Assembly (NCBI RefSeq): GCF_900111405.1 | Contig: NZ_FOHJ01000006.1 | Span: forward strand, 1 to 64,000 | Origin: Salinibacillus kushneri | GTDB lineage: Bacteria > Bacillota > Bacilli > Bacillales > Alkalibacillaceae | DNA: 64,000 nucleotides | Direction of reading: 5' to 3' | Shown here: one piece after another, positions 25,745-35,724 of the stretch | How the letters are laid out: every line of letters starts with the position of its first letter | Numbering within the stretch: position 1 is the stretch's first letter | The notes under the pieces: generated by a model | What the model saw: only the letters and a program-made list of their open reading frames with translations | Told to the model about the DNA's origin: nothing | The model's database searches: none | Position numbers and translations under genes: made by a program

Positions 25745-26737
25745 TTACTCTGCATACACATATCGCAGGGCACTATCCGGATCTGCATACGGGGCATTCT
25801 CCGCATATTCAGTCGCCTCATTTACGATACTGTCAATTTCAGAATGAAGCTCAGATTCTTTTTGATCAGTCAAAACATCATTCTCTTTTAAATATGTTGC
25901 AAACGTAATAATAGCGTCTTTCTTTTTAGCTTCTTCCACTTCTTCTTTTTCACGATACGTTCGATCATCATCATCACTGGAATGAGCTGTAAATCGGTAA
26001 GATATCGTTTCTATTAATGTTGGTCCTTCCCCATTTACCGCTCTCTCTCTAGCCTCTTTCACTGCCTCATAAACAGCTAACGGATCATTTCCGTCAACGG
26101 TTATCCCCGGCATTCCATATCCTTGGGCCCGGTCGGATACGGACTCACCTCCGATTTGCTTTTCCAATGGCACTGAAATCGCATATTTATTGTTTTCTAC
26201 CATAGTAATGACAGGCAATTTATGAACACCAGCAAAATTAAGTCCTTCATGGAAATCTCCCTGGTTAGAAGAACCTTCTCCTAAGGTTACAAAGGATGCA
26301 ATCTCTTTCTTTTCCATTTTAGCAGCTAAGGCAACGCCTACAGCATGAGGAACCTGCGTTGTTACTGGAGAAGAACCGGTTAAAATTCGATTTTTCTTTT
26401 GGCCAAAATGACCTGGCATTTGCCGTCCGCCTGAGCTTGGGTCTTCAGCTTTTGCAAATCCTGAAAGCATTAAATCCCTAGCCGTCATGCCAAAGGCTAA
26501 GACGACTCCAAGATCACGATAATACGGTGCTACATAATCTTTTTCGCGATCAAAAGCGAAGGATGCACCCACTTGTGCAGCTTCTTGTCCCTGACATGAT
26601 ATGACAAATGGAATTTTACCCGCGCGATTTAAAAGCCACATTCTTTCATCAATTTTCCTGGCAAGAAGCATGTTTTTAAACATATCCAGCGCCTGCTCAT
26701 CTGTTAATCCAAGCGATTCGTGGCGTTTTTCAGCCAT
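25745..26737 (-). CDS. bkdAA: Branched-chain 2-oxoacid dehydrogenase E1 alpha subunit
   Basis: A 330-aa E1-alpha with the thiamine-diphosphate motif region GEGSSNQGDFHEGLNFAGVHKLPVITMVENN and the phosphorylation-loop-like SYRFTAHSSDDDDRTYR. The frame runs to 26767, but AAAGGAGG lies 7 nt before the ATG at 26737, so the start is placed there. It decarboxylates the keto acids of Val, Leu and Ile. Confidence 0.93.
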   Translation of the reverse strand: MAEKRHESLGLTDEQALDMFKNMLLARKIDERMWLLNRAGKIPFVISCQGQEAAQVGASFAFDREKDYVAPYYRDLGVVLAFGMTARDLMLSGFAKAEDPSSGGRQMPGHFGQKKNRILTGSSPVTTQVPHAVGVALAAKMEKKEIASFVTLGEGSSNQGDFHEGLNFAGVHKLPVITMVENNKYAISVPLEKQIGGESVSDRAQGYGMPGITVDGNDPLAVYEAVKEARERAVNGEGPTLIETISYRFTAHSSDDDDRTYREKEEVEEAKKKDAIITFATYLKENDVLTDQKESELHSEIDSIVNEATEYAENAPYADPDSALRYVYAE

Positions 26738-26770
26738 CAAAAACCCTCCTTTAAAAATGAAATTCAATTC

Positions 26771-28192
26771 TTACCCATGAATTTGTTTACCATCTACTGC
26801 TAACGCAGCCTCTCCCATTACCTCTGATAAGGTTGGATGAGGATGAATGGTTTCAGATATCTCCCAAGGTGTAGCGTCCAGTACTTTCGCCAATGCGCCT
26901 TCAGTAATCATATCCGTTACATGAGGGCCGACCATGTGCACACCAAGCAAATCCTCTGTTTTCTTATCAGCTATCATCTTTACAAACCCATCTGATTCAC
27001 CGTGTACTAAGGCTTTACCGATGGCTTTAAACGGAAATTTACCCATTTTAATTTCATAGCCTTGTTCCTTCGCTTCGTGTTCCGTTAAACCGACACTTGA
27101 TACTTCAGGACTTGAATAAATACAGGTTGGAACCTGATTTAGGTTCATTGGGTGAGGATCTTCATTGGCCATATGTTCAACAGCAATGATTCCCTCATGG
27201 GAAGCCACATGCGCCAGCTGCATACCCCCAATCACATCACCAATGGCATAGATATGGGATTCTTTAGTCTGGTAAAATTGATTGGTTTGAATAACACCTT
27301 TTTCAACGTCAATATCCGTATTATCCAGTCCTATGTTTTCAACATTTGCAGAACGACCTACCGAAACAAGCATTTGTTCGGCTGAAAACTGTTTTTGCTT
27401 TCCGTTCTTTTCTGCTGAAATCTGAACACCTTTTTCTTTGATTAGCGACTCAGACAGAACTTTAGCATTTGTTTCCATTTTAATTCCTTTTTTCTTTAAC
27501 AAACGAGTAACTTCTTTTGAAACATCATGATCTTCAGTTGGCAAAATGCGATCAAGATATTCAAGGACAGTTACTTCGACACCGAAATCAGCAAGCATAG
27601 AAGCCCACTCAATTCCAATGACTCCTCCTCCAACAATAATCATGGAACTTGGAAGCTCCTCAAGCTCTAATGCTTCTTCTGAAGTTAATACATATTCTCC
27701 ATCGATGGATAGGCCTGGAAGAGAATTTGGTTTCGATCCTGTTGCAATTAATACATTTTTCGGAACGAGCATCGCGTTTTCTTCGCCGTTATTCAATTCA
27801 ACAGAGATTGTACCTGGCATAGGCGAAAATATGCTTGGACCTAATATACGGCCATACCCTTCATATACATCGATTTTCCCCTTCTTCATAAGGGTTTGTA
27901 CCCCTTTATGTAGTTGGTTCACAATGTTTTGTTTTCGCTGCTGGACTTTCAAAAAATTTAGTGTCGGAGAGGATGTTTCAACTCCATACTTATCTGCTTC
28001 ATTCGTTTGCCTGAAAACTTCAGCACTTCGGAGAAAAGCCTTAGAGGGAATGCAGCCTTTATGCAGGCAGGTTCCACCTAAATTCTCTTTTTCAACTACT
28101 GCCGTTTTCAAGCCAAGCTGACTTGCTCTAATTGCTGCAACATAACCTCCTGTCCCGCCACCAAGTACGACTAAGTCATATTCTTCCGCCAT
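26771..28192 (-). CDS. lpdV: Dihydrolipoamide dehydrogenase E3 of the bkd complex
   Basis: This 473-aa flavoprotein disulfide reductase has the FAD-binding VLGGGTGGYVAA, the redox-active pair C42/C47 in GGTCLHKGCIPSK, the NAD-binding IIVGGGVIGIEWASML and the C-terminal HPHPTLSE His-Glu pair. It reoxidises the E2 lipoyl group. Its place inside the bkd operon marks it as the dedicated E3. Confidence 0.94.
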   Translation of the reverse strand: MAEEYDLVVLGGGTGGYVAAIRASQLGLKTAVVEKENLGGTCLHKGCIPSKAFLRSAEVFRQTNEADKYGVETSSPTLNFLKVQQRKQNIVNQLHKGVQTLMKKGKIDVYEGYGRILGPSIFSPMPGTISVELNNGEENAMLVPKNVLIATGSKPNSLPGLSIDGEYVLTSEEALELEELPSSMIIVGGGVIGIEWASMLADFGVEVTVLEYLDRILPTEDHDVSKEVTRLLKKKGIKMETNAKVLSESLIKEKGVQISAEKNGKQKQFSAEQMLVSVGRSANVENIGLDNTDIDVEKGVIQTNQFYQTKESHIYAIGDVIGGMQLAHVASHEGIIAVEHMANEDPHPMNLNQVPTCIYSSPEVSSVGLTEHEAKEQGYEIKMGKFPFKAIGKALVHGESDGFVKMIADKKTEDLLGVHMVGPHVTDMITEGALAKVLDATPWEISETIHPHPTLSEVMGEAALAVDGKQIHG

Positions 28193-28212
28193 CCTTTATC
28201 TCTCCTTTCTAT

Positions 28213-29301
28213 CTATATTGGATGAGGATAATTCTTCGCTTCTTCTTCTCCCTGTAAGACACGTAATGTACCCTCAGCCAAAGCTAACAGTTCATCCTCA
28301 CCTGGATAAGTAAATACATCTGCAATCCATTTCACACGTGACTTTATTAGATCTACAAATGTATTACCATATGCTAAGCCACCTGTCAGTACAATAGCAT
28401 CTACTTTACCTTGCAATACTACAGAAGCACTACCAATTTCTTTCGCAATCTGATAGGCCATAGCCTCATATACCTGCTCAGCTTCTTTATCACCATTTTT
28501 TATTCGTTTTTCTACCTCTAAAGCATCATTGGTATGAAGATAACCCATTAATCCACCATGTGCGACAATTTTTTTCATGACTTCATCCATATAATAGTCA
28601 CCACTAAAACACATGGAAATTAAATCACCTGCTGGTACCGTGCCTGCCCTTTCAGGAGAAAAGGGGCCATCCCCGTGCAGTCCGTTATTCACATCAATGA
28701 CTCTGCCTTGTTTATGTGCTCCTACAGTAACACCACCGCCCATATGGGTAACAATAAGTCTGGTATTCTCGTAGTTTTGTTTTAAATCCTCTGCAACTTT
28801 ACGTGCTACAGCCTTCTGATTTAGAGCATGGAAAATACTTTTTCGTGGTATTTCAGGAATACCAGAGTATCTTGCTAAATCATCCAATTCGTCTACTACA
28901 ACAGGATCTACAATAAAGGCTGGAATATTTAAGCCTGTGGCTATTTCATGAGCGATAATTCCTCCAAGATTAGAGGCATGCTCTCCATTAAACCCATCCT
29001 TTAAGTCCTTAATCATTTGATTGTTGACTGCATAAGTTCCGCCTTGTATCGGGCGAAGGAGTCCCCCACGCCCACATACAGCATCCAGTTTTGAAATGTT
29101 TATCCCTTCATAATCCAGATGTTCAAGAATCGTTTGCTTTCGAAAATCATATTGTTCAATAAGTTTTGAAAAGGATTGTATTTCCTCAGATGAATGACGA
29201 ATGGTTTTTTCAAAAATACACTGTGTCTGATCAAATACACCCATTTTGGTAGAGGTTGATCCAGGATTAATCACCAAAATTCGAAAGTTCTTTTGCTGCA
29301 A
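28213..29301 (-). CDS. buk: Butyrate (branched-chain fatty acid) kinase
   Basis: A 362-aa ASKHA-fold acyl kinase. It begins with the phosphate-binding [15 protein letters not shown] and contains [34 protein letters not shown]. It would convert acyl phosphate from Ptb to the free branched acid with ATP formation. It lies between bcd and lpdV as in B. subtilis. Confidence 0.94.
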   Translation of the reverse strand: MQQKNFRILVINPGSTSTKMGVFDQTQCIFEKTIRHSSEEIQSFSKLIEQYDFRKQTILEHLDYEGINISKLDAVCGRGGLLRPIQGGTYAVNNQMIKDLKDGFNGEHASNLGGIIAHEIATGLNIPAFIVDPVVVDELDDLARYSGIPEIPRKSIFHALNQKAVARKVAEDLKQNYENTRLIVTHMGGGVTVGAHKQGRVIDVNNGLHGDGPFSPERAGTVPAGDLISMCFSGDYYMDEVMKKIVAHGGLMGYLHTNDALEVEKRIKNGDKEAEQVYEAMAYQIAKEIGSASVVLQGKVDAIVLTGGLAYGNTFVDLIKSRVKWIADVFTYPGEDELLALAEGTLRVLQGEEEAKNYPHPI

Positions 29302-29373
29302 GATGAAAAACCTCCATTATTTTTTGCATGAACATATATCGATTTATATTAGCTGAATGTTCTCCAATCACCA

Positions 29374-30468
29374 TTAACGTCTTGAGATGACGTGATGTTC
29401 ATTTTGCAGGAATGTACTTCTGGCATGATGAATGCTTGAAATTCTTTCTTCTGCCATTCGATCAGCTGCAACGTTTGTTGGAATATCATCCCGCTTTGAA
29501 ATTTCAAATACTTTTGCGATTTTATCATAGATTGTTTCAATTTTCTTCATCGCTCTTTCTCTGTTGTAGCCATATAGTTCATCTGCCACATTAATCACAC
29601 CACCTGCATTTATAACATAATCAGGAGCGTACACAATGCCTTTTTCGTATAAAATATCTCCGTGTCTTGATTCAGCTAATTGATTGTTTGCTGAACCTGC
29701 TATCACGCTGGCTGATAAACGTGAAATCGTATCATCATTTACTGAGGCACCCAGAGCACAAGGAGCATAAATATCACAATCCACATCATATATATCATTA
29801 GGATCAACAGCCTTCGCTTCAAAATCATCAACAGCACGCTGAACTGCATCCTGGTCGATATCTGTTACGACAAGCTGCGCACCTTCTTCATGAAGATGGC
29901 GACATAAATGATAAGCAACGTTTCCTACTCCTTGAACAGCAACAACTCTTCCTTCTAAGTTATCCGTACCAAACGCTTCCTTTGCCGCAGCCTTCATTCC
30001 GCGATAAACCCCATAGGCTGTAGCAGGAGACGGGTTTCCGGATGAACCAAAGGCCTGAGATATACCTGTAACATAGTTCGTTTCCTGATAAATAGTATCC
30101 ATATCCTCAACAGTAGTTCCGACATCCTCAGCAGTAATATACCGTCCATTTAGACCTTGAATATAACGGCCAAATGCACGAAGCATGGCTTCATTTTTAT
30201 CTTTTTTTGGATCACCTATAATGACGGTTTTTCCTCCACCAAGGTTAAGGCCGGCAGCGGCATTTTTATAGGTCATCCCCTTAGATAATCGTAAAGCATC
30301 AATTACAGCATCCTCTTCTGATGCATACGTCCACATTCTCGTTCCACCCAACGCAGGACCCAATGTTGTATCATGAATGGCAATAATAGCCTTTAATCCA
30401 GAGTCTTTATCCTGACAAAACACAACCTGTTCATACTCATCCTGTTCCATATATTTGAATAATTCCAT
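29374..30468 (-). CDS. bcd: Leucine dehydrogenase
   Basis: A 364-aa Glu/Leu/Phe/Val dehydrogenase. The substrate region [19 protein letters not shown], the catalytic-lysine motif [14 protein letters not shown] and the NAD-binding [17 protein letters not shown] are visible. It deaminates Leu, Val and Ile to their keto acids, the substrates of the downstream E1. The spacing to ptb is 16 nt. Confidence 0.95.
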   Translation of the reverse strand: MELFKYMEQDEYEQVVFCQDKDSGLKAIIAIHDTTLGPALGGTRMWTYASEEDAVIDALRLSKGMTYKNAAAGLNLGGGKTVIIGDPKKDKNEAMLRAFGRYIQGLNGRYITAEDVGTTVEDMDTIYQETNYVTGISQAFGSSGNPSPATAYGVYRGMKAAAKEAFGTDNLEGRVVAVQGVGNVAYHLCRHLHEEGAQLVVTDIDQDAVQRAVDDFEAKAVDPNDIYDVDCDIYAPCALGASVNDDTISRLSASVIAGSANNQLAESRHGDILYEKGIVYAPDYVINAGGVINVADELYGYNRERAMKKIETIYDKIAKVFEISKRDDIPTNVAADRMAEERISSIHHARSTFLQNEHHVISRR

Positions 30469-30484
30469 TAGAAAATCCTCCTCT

Positions 30485-31393
30485 TTATTTGTTAAAGGCT
30501 GTTAATAAAGCTAAAATCATTGAATATAGTTTACTCTCATGAGTATCTGAACGCGAGGTTAACACAATAGGAGCAGCAGCCCCGCTTATTACTGATGCCA
30601 CTTTAGCCCCTGCAAAATAAATAAATGATTTGTATAAGGCATTACCTGTTTCCAATTCGGGAACCAAGAGTATATCTGCTTGACCTGCAACTTCTGAAGT
30701 AATCCCTTTCTCTTCAGCTGATTCCCTGGAAACGGCATTATCAAATGCAAGTGGACCATCAACCATACATCCTGTTATTTGTCCACGGTTTTGCATTTGG
30801 GATAATGCTGCAGCATCAACTGTTGCTTTCATCTGTGGATTAACCACTTCTACAGCAGCAAGCGCGGCAACCTTAGGTGTATTGGATTGAACGTTTTGAT
30901 ACACATCCACTGCGTTTTGAATGATTTGCGCTTTTACATCCAGCTCCGGTGTCACATTCATTGCTGCATCTGTAAGATAAATCAACCGGTCCTGATTAGG
31001 TATATCAAACACAGAAACATGGCTTAATACTCGGTTTGTTCTTAAACCATATTCCTTATTTAAAACCTGCTTTAAGACTTCCTTAGTAGGAAGGTTTCCC
31101 TTCATTAAAACATCCGCTTTGTTGTCATGAACATTTTGGACAGCATGTTTAGCGGCTTCTCGATTACTTACTGTATGAATGATTTCAATATCACTCTGAT
31201 GTATATCCAGTGAAAGTTCATCAGCATACTTTCGAATTAGTTCAATATCTCCGAACAGTTTAAATCTCGAAAGCTTCATCTCTATTGCGGTTTTAACAGC
31301 CTTTAGAACTTCCGGATCTGCTGCTTGTGCTAAGGCAACCGTTTTTTTATCATCCCCCTGATTTAATTTTTCCTGTAATTCGGTTAGTTTCAT
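30485..31393 (-). CDS. ptb: Phosphate butyryltransferase
   Basis: A 302-aa phosphotransacylase with [26 protein letters not shown] and [18 protein letters not shown]. It exchanges CoA for phosphate on (branched) butyryl-CoA and works with Buk. The open frame extends to 31453, but that start would lie inside the sigma-54 promoter; GAGGTG 6 nt before the ATG at 31393 fixes the true start. First gene of the bkd operon. Confidence 0.94.
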   Translation of the reverse strand: MKLTELQEKLNQGDDKKTVALAQAADPEVLKAVKTAIEMKLSRFKLFGDIELIRKYADELSLDIHQSDIEIIHTVSNREAAKHAVQNVHDNKADVLMKGNLPTKEVLKQVLNKEYGLRTNRVLSHVSVFDIPNQDRLIYLTDAAMNVTPELDVKAQIIQNAVDVYQNVQSNTPKVAALAAVEVVNPQMKATVDAAALSQMQNRGQITGCMVDGPLAFDNAVSRESAEEKGITSEVAGQADILLVPELETGNALYKSFIYFAGAKVASVISGAAAPIVLTSRSDTHESKLYSMILALLTAFNK

Positions 31394-31440
31394 GTTATCC
31401 ACCTCTATATTTTTCACAAAACAGCCTCCAACATAAGCAC

Positions 31441-31458
31441 ATGCAAAAAACATACCAA
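31441..31458 (-). promoter_or_regulatory. Sigma-54 (SigL) -24/-12 promoter of the ptb-bkd operon
   Basis: On the minus strand the sequence TTGGTATG-TTTT-TTGCAT has the GG and GC dinucleotides exactly 10 nt apart, as required for -24/-12 promoters. It lies about 48 nt upstream of the ptb start and directly behind bkdR, which encodes a sigma-54 activator. The predicted transcript start is near 31431. Confidence 0.85.
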
Positions 31459-31498
31459 TCTACATTTATGAAAACGCTTCATTAATTGTGGAAAACTC

Positions 31499-31534
31499 CA
31501 TGCATTTTTTTGCAATCAGGAAAAATCTTGCATG
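31499..31534 (-). promoter_or_regulatory. Candidate BkdR upstream activating site
   Basis: Three TGCA-centred words (CATGCA at 31499-31504, TTGCA at 31510-31514, TTGCATG at 31528-31534) lie about 68-104 nt upstream of the predicted start. They overlap the end of bkdR. The spacing suits an enhancer for a sigma-54 activator. The same words recur upstream of bkdR itself. Confidence 0.4.
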
Positions 31535-33600
31535 TCATTTTTGGCAATATTATGCTTTTCCAATTTATAATAAAGATTCCGTATGGAAATTCCCATTTGT
31601 TTTGCTGTTTCTGTTTTATTAAATTGATTATCTTCTAAGGCTTTCATCAATAATTGTTTTTCATGTTCGTTTAAGGCATCCTGAAGAGTCATATTTTTAG
31701 AATGAGAGGAGGAATGCTTTTCTTCAGACGATTCACTCTCGATCTGATTTACTAACTTTGGAATGTGGCTGGAATTAATTTCATCTTCAGTATGGTTCAT
31801 ATAAATCATTGCTCTGCCTACAACATTTTCTAATTCCCGAACATTTCCCGGAAAATGATAACCAGATAATGCCTCTATCGCTTCATGACTTATGGATCTT
31901 ACGTGACGACCGTAATCCTGATTTAATTTTTGTATTAAATGATATACGAGAGCCGGTAAATCATCCATGCGTTCTCTAAGAGGAGGTATATAAATAGGCA
32001 AACGATTTAATCGATAATATAAATCTTCACGAAATTCACCTTGCATGATAGCTTTTTCAAGGTTAACATTTGTTGCTGCGATAATCCTTGTGTCTATCGC
32101 TGCCGGTTTTGTACCGCCCACACGGACAATTTCACCTTCTTGCAGCACACGTAAGAGTTTAGCTTGTGTATTGAGTGATAATTCGCCTATCTCATCTAAA
32201 AAAATACTCCCATAATTTGCCTCCTCAAATAGTCCACGCTTACCTCCTTGTTTTGCTCCTGAAAATGCTCCTTCTTCATAGCCAAACAGTTCACTTTCCA
32301 GTAACGACTCCGCAATAGCTGCACAATTCACCCGAATAAATTTATTATGTCTGCGTGTACTCTCGTTATGAATAGCATGCGCAAACAATTCTTTACCAGT
32401 TCCTGACTCTCCTCTTAACAAAACGGTTGCGGGAGTCTTTGCACCAACTTTTGCTTGTTCCAGGGCAATATTCATTTCGGTAGATTCTGCAATAATATCA
32501 TCAAAGGTATATTTCGCTTCCAGATTTCGGATGATTTGTCTGGCCCGTTTTAACTCAGAAGTTAAAGATTGTATCTCTGAAACATCATGTATAACACCTA
32601 CACTCCCTTTAAGCTTGCCATCTACAATCATCGGTGCAACATTTACGATGACATCCTTATTGGCTGGTCCTACTTTTAAAGTCACACCCCTTACAGGCCT
32701 TCTTGTTTTTAACACCTTCAAATGCATACTCTCGCCTTCTGAAATATCAGCTGTTGCCGGTTTGCCTATGACATCCTTTTCGGTTAATCCTGTAATGCGC
32801 GTATAGGCTGGGTTAATCATTAAGCCATTTCCTTTTTCATCAACAACAGAAATCGCTTCATCTGAGGACTGGATAATCGCTTCCAGCATCGTTTTAACTT
32901 CCTTTAAATCTGTAATTTCCTCTGCTAGATTGACTACCTCTGTGATATCTTTAAAAACGGCAAATGCACCTTCCACCTCATTGGCTGAGTTAATAATGGG
33001 AATTCTTGTTGTAATAACTTTTTTTCCATTCTGCAATGGAAGCTTTTGGTTTACTTCTTTTCTCCCCACTTTAAATACATGAGGAAGACGTGTGGTCGGG
33101 ATAATCTCTTCGATAGGCTGATGAAGAATCTCAGCTTTATTATATCCGAGAATTTTTTCAGCGCTTTTATTCACAAAGCTTATTTGATATTTTTGATTAA
33201 TGACAATCATTCCATCATGAATAGCATCTAAAATAAAATCACGCGTTTTCGTATGATTTTTCAACTCACTTACCAATGCCTCTTTTTCATCTAAAAGTTG
33301 TGAGGTAACAAAGGCAACAGCACCTGGAATCACGACCATTTCAGGAGGCTTTTGATCTAAAATCTCCTGATATACCGATTGACGACCAGTCGCCTCAATA
33401 ATAATGTCGATATCTCTATGTAACCAATCACGAAAATCCGTGCCGGTCGCAATGTTATAGTTTTTTGCTAATTGCAATCCTGGAGCATCTAGATGAATAT
33501 CTACAATTCCTGCAACTTTTAGCACGTCGGAATCAGCCAATATTTTTAATATTGCCGAGCCTCCCTTACCGGCGCCTACAATTAATACGTTATTCACCAC
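31516..33600 (-). CDS. bkdR: Sigma-54-dependent transcriptional activator BkdR
   Basis: A 694-aa enhancer-binding protein. Residues 1-105 look like a Rossmann-type domain ([17 protein letters not shown]). Two PAS domains follow (about 118-225 and 230-345). The AAA+ domain (about 370-610) has the Walker A GESGTGKE, the sigma-54 contact loop GAFSGA and the Walker [12 protein letters not shown] Fis-type helix-turn-helix ends the protein ([20 protein letters not shown]). Length equals the B. subtilis BkdR, which activates bkd genes with SigL in response to Ile and Val. It is monocistronic upstream of the sigma-54 promoter. Confidence 0.95.
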   Translation of the reverse strand: MVNNVLIVGAGKGGSAILKILADSDVLKVAGIVDIHLDAPGLQLAKNYNIATGTDFRDWLHRDIDIIIEATGRQSVYQEILDQKPPEMVVIPGAVAFVTSQLLDEKEALVSELKNHTKTRDFILDAIHDGMIVINQKYQISFVNKSAEKILGYNKAEILHQPIEEIIPTTRLPHVFKVGRKEVNQKLPLQNGKKVITTRIPIINSANEVEGAFAVFKDITEVVNLAEEITDLKEVKTMLEAIIQSSDEAISVVDEKGNGLMINPAYTRITGLTEKDVIGKPATADISEGESMHLKVLKTRRPVRGVTLKVGPANKDVIVNVAPMIVDGKLKGSVGVIHDVSEIQSLTSELKRARQIIRNLEAKYTFDDIIAESTEMNIALEQAKVGAKTPATVLLRGESGTGKELFAHAIHNESTRRHNKFIRVNCAAIAESLLESELFGYEEGAFSGAKQGGKRGLFEEANYGSIFLDEIGELSLNTQAKLLRVLQEGEIVRVGGTKPAAIDTRIIAATNVNLEKAIMQGEFREDLYYRLNRLPIYIPPLRERMDDLPALVYHLIQKLNQDYGRHVRSISHEAIEALSGYHFPGNVRELENVVGRAMIYMNHTEDEINSSHIPKLVNQIESESSEEKHSSSHSKNMTLQDALNEHEKQLLMKALEDNQFNKTETAKQMGISIRNLYYKLEKHNIAKNDMQDFS

Positions 33601-33613
33601 GACACCTCCAATC

Positions 33614-33680
33614 TTGCAAAATATTGCATAATATTATCATAAACAAATTTTCTAGACTATGCAATCTTTACTATGATAAT
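33614..33680. promoter_or_regulatory. bkdR upstream region with repeated TTGCA words and an inverted repeat
   Basis: TTGCA occurs at 33614-33618 and 33624-33628, with its complement TGCAA at 33660-33664. The 9-bp arms ATTATCATA (33633-33641) and TATGATAAT (33672-33680) form an inverted repeat. This may hold the bkdR promoter and an autoregulatory site; no experiment supports that here. Confidence 0.4.
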
Positions 33681-33793
33681 TATAAAGAGCTTGTTTAGTT
33701 ATATGCAAACCACTTCCTTTACGGGGGCAAATAAAGATTGAAGTAATCAAATACATAAAAATTACCTTTCTTAACGTACAAAAAAAGAACCTT

Positions 33794-33802
33794 TGGTATA
33801 AT
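33794..33802 (+). promoter_or_regulatory. Extended -10 promoter for yqzF
   Basis: TGG-TATAAT is an extended -10 element 32 nt before the start codon at 33835. No good -35 box is visible. Confidence 0.5.
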
Positions 33803-33834
33803 GAAATGAAAGAGCAGGAAAAGGGGAGCAAACC

Positions 33835-34071
33835 ATGCCAAGAATCGTTGCCTTACTTATACTTTTTATACCCGGAATTTTTGCAGTAATAGGCATAAAA
33901 TTAATGAGAGACGCTTTATTTAATGAGGTCTATACAATTTTCTTTCATTTATTTTTTCAATTCATTGCAGGATTCATTATTTTCCTATTAGGCTTAGCGT
34001 TTATAGGCGGTTTTATGGTTCATCGAGACCGAAAGCGTAACAAAATAAAACGAAAAAAAAGTGGACATTAA
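33835..34071 (+). CDS. yqzF: DUF2627 membrane protein (YqzF-like)
   Basis: A 78-aa protein with two transmembrane helices (about 3-22 and 38-62), the conserved GIKLMRD loop and a basic C-terminus (HRDRKRNKIKRKK). It matches the DUF2627 family; B. subtilis yqzF also lies near bkdR. Function unknown. GGGGAG is 6 nt before the ATG. Confidence 0.82.
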   Translation: MPRIVALLILFIPGIFAVIGIKLMRDALFNEVYTIFFHLFFQFIAGFIIFLLGLAFIGGFMVHRDRKRNKIKRKKSGH

Positions 34072-34103
34072 AAAGACAAGGCTTAAACCAAGCCTTGTCT
34101 TTT
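34071..34103. terminator. Bidirectional terminator between yqzF and the aspartokinase gene
   Basis: AAAAGACAAGGCTT and AAGCCTTGTCTTTT form a 14-bp perfect stem with a short loop, flanked by A and T tracts, between two convergent genes. Confidence 0.88.
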
Positions 34104-34120
34104 ACCATAACTCTGCATAT

Positions 34121-35488
34121 TTACACCTTGATTTTATTTTCAAAAAATACATGATAAAGAGACTGGACTGCTTTTTCCAATTCATCTTCCTTAATTCCAA
34201 ACATTACCGATACTTCTGAAGATCCCTGATTAATCATTTCAATATTTACACTTGCATTTGCAAAAGCCTGTGTTGATTGACTAGCTACACCATAGGTACT
34301 GTTCATTCCTTCACCTACCAGCATAATCATTGCTAAATCCCGCTCTACTGTGACCATATCAACATCCAGTTCTTCCTGAATACGTTTAATGACAACCTGT
34401 TCTTTTTCTTTCGGAAATTCATCTTTACGTATAATAACCGACATATCATCAATTCCTGATGGTGCATGCTCAAAAGAAATCCCTTCATCTACTAAGATTT
34501 GAAGAAGATTTTTTCCGAAGCCAATTTCCCTGTTCATTAAATACTTACTTACATATAAACTTAAGAAGCCTTTATCACTTGCTATTCCTACCACTGTACC
34601 TGTGATTGGATTCTTTCTATCAGAAACAATCATTGTACCTTCTTTTTCAGGGTTGTTTGTATTTTTTATACATACAGGAATTTTTGCTTTAAAAGCTGGT
34701 ATAAGTGCTTCATCCTGAAAAACTGAAAAACCTGCATAGGATAGCTCTCTCATCTCTTTATAGGTTAATTCTGAAATTTCTTTAGGGTTTTCTACAATGT
34801 TAGGATTTACACAATATACAGAATCTACATCCGTAAAGTTTTCGTAAAGGTCAGCCTTAATACCGGCTGCAATAATAGCCCCCGTAATATCAGATCCACC
34901 ACGCGGAAAGGTCATAAGCTTTTGATCCTTCGTAAAACCAAAAAATCCGGGTATAATCATTATCCCTTTGTGATCTCTTAATCTGTAAATCTTCTCATAG
35001 CTTTCATCTAAAACCTGTGCATTGCCTGGTTCATCACTGACAATAATACCGGCATCTCGAGGATTTATATATGTAGCCTCTTCTCCAAGAGATTGCAGAT
35101 ATGCACTTAATACTTTGGCCAATGAATCCTCACCCATGGCTTTTAAGGAATCAAGACGATTATCTTTTAAGCTTTCATCATATAAAACACCATCAATCGT
35201 ATCCTTGATATCATCAACAATAGCTGAAGATAACGCTAGGTTGTTAATCATCGTTTGAAACCGTTCTATTATTTTAGCCTTTACATCATCAACAGCTTCG
35301 TTCGCTTCATGTTTTTTTCCTAATTCAACTAATAAATCTGTGACTTTAATATCGGTTTTGGATCGTTTTCCAGGTGCGGACACGATAATAAATTTTCGAT
35401 CCTGGTCACTTCGAATAATTTGAGCTACTTTTTGTATCATAGAAGCATCTGCTACAGAACTTCCACCAAACTTTGCTACTTTCATCAT
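34121..35488 (-). CDS. Aspartokinase (YclM/ThrD-like)
   Basis: This 455-aa enzyme phosphorylates aspartate, the first step towards Lys, Met and Thr. The kinase domain shows KFGGSSVADA at the N-terminus and FPRGGSDITGA later. The C-terminal third contains two ACT domains (ASDKGFLSLYVSKYL and MIMLVGEGMNSTYGVAS). Length and the single long form fit B. subtilis YclM (aspartokinase III) rather than the two-subunit LysC. Two ATGs lie in tandem, so the start could be 35485. No lysine riboswitch or other leader structure is seen upstream. Confidence 0.88.
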   Translation of the reverse strand: MMKVAKFGGSSVADASMIQKVAQIIRSDQDRKFIIVSAPGKRSKTDIKVTDLLVELGKKHEANEAVDDVKAKIIERFQTMINNLALSSAIVDDIKDTIDGVLYDESLKDNRLDSLKAMGEDSLAKVLSAYLQSLGEEATYINPRDAGIIVSDEPGNAQVLDESYEKIYRLRDHKGIMIIPGFFGFTKDQKLMTFPRGGSDITGAIIAAGIKADLYENFTDVDSVYCVNPNIVENPKEISELTYKEMRELSYAGFSVFQDEALIPAFKAKIPVCIKNTNNPEKEGTMIVSDRKNPITGTVVGIASDKGFLSLYVSKYLMNREIGFGKNLLQILVDEGISFEHAPSGIDDMSVIIRKDEFPKEKEQVVIKRIQEELDVDMVTVERDLAMIMLVGEGMNSTYGVASQSTQAFANASVNIEMINQGSSEVSVMFGIKEDELEKAVQSLYHVFFENKIKV

Positions 35489-35639
35489 TTCACCACTTTA
35501 CATTTTTATTAGGTTACTTGATTTATATATTAATATATTCTAACATGTATGCTCTGAATTTTTAATGAATTTTTTACATTATAATCCTTTAAAAAGGTTT
35601 CTTTTCTAAACTTCCTCTCTCCTATCACCGCTAACACTC

Positions 35640-35700
35640 GGAATTTCTACTGATGTGGCTAGAGCAGCAATCTGTACGAAAACAGCGAAAGAAAAGGAAG
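35640..35700 (+). repeat. Fragment of the intergenic repeat
   Basis: TACGAAAACAGC at 35675-35686 is shared with 57489-57500. The preceding GCAATCTG resembles the GCAACAAACTA there. It lies in the 236-nt gap between the aspartokinase and HEPN-CBS genes. Confidence 0.4.
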
Positions 35701-35724
35701 ATTGAACTAAGTCTTTAGAATGGA

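Noticed and set aside
33642-33656. Possible CodY box (AATTTTCTAGACTAT) upstream of bkdR
   Set aside because: It matches the 15-nt consensus at only about 10 positions and the second half fails.
35489-35724. Possible lysine riboswitch or T-box in front of the aspartokinase gene
   Set aside because: The gap is AT-rich and lacks the conserved leader helices and any terminator or antiterminator pair. No riboswitch can be supported.
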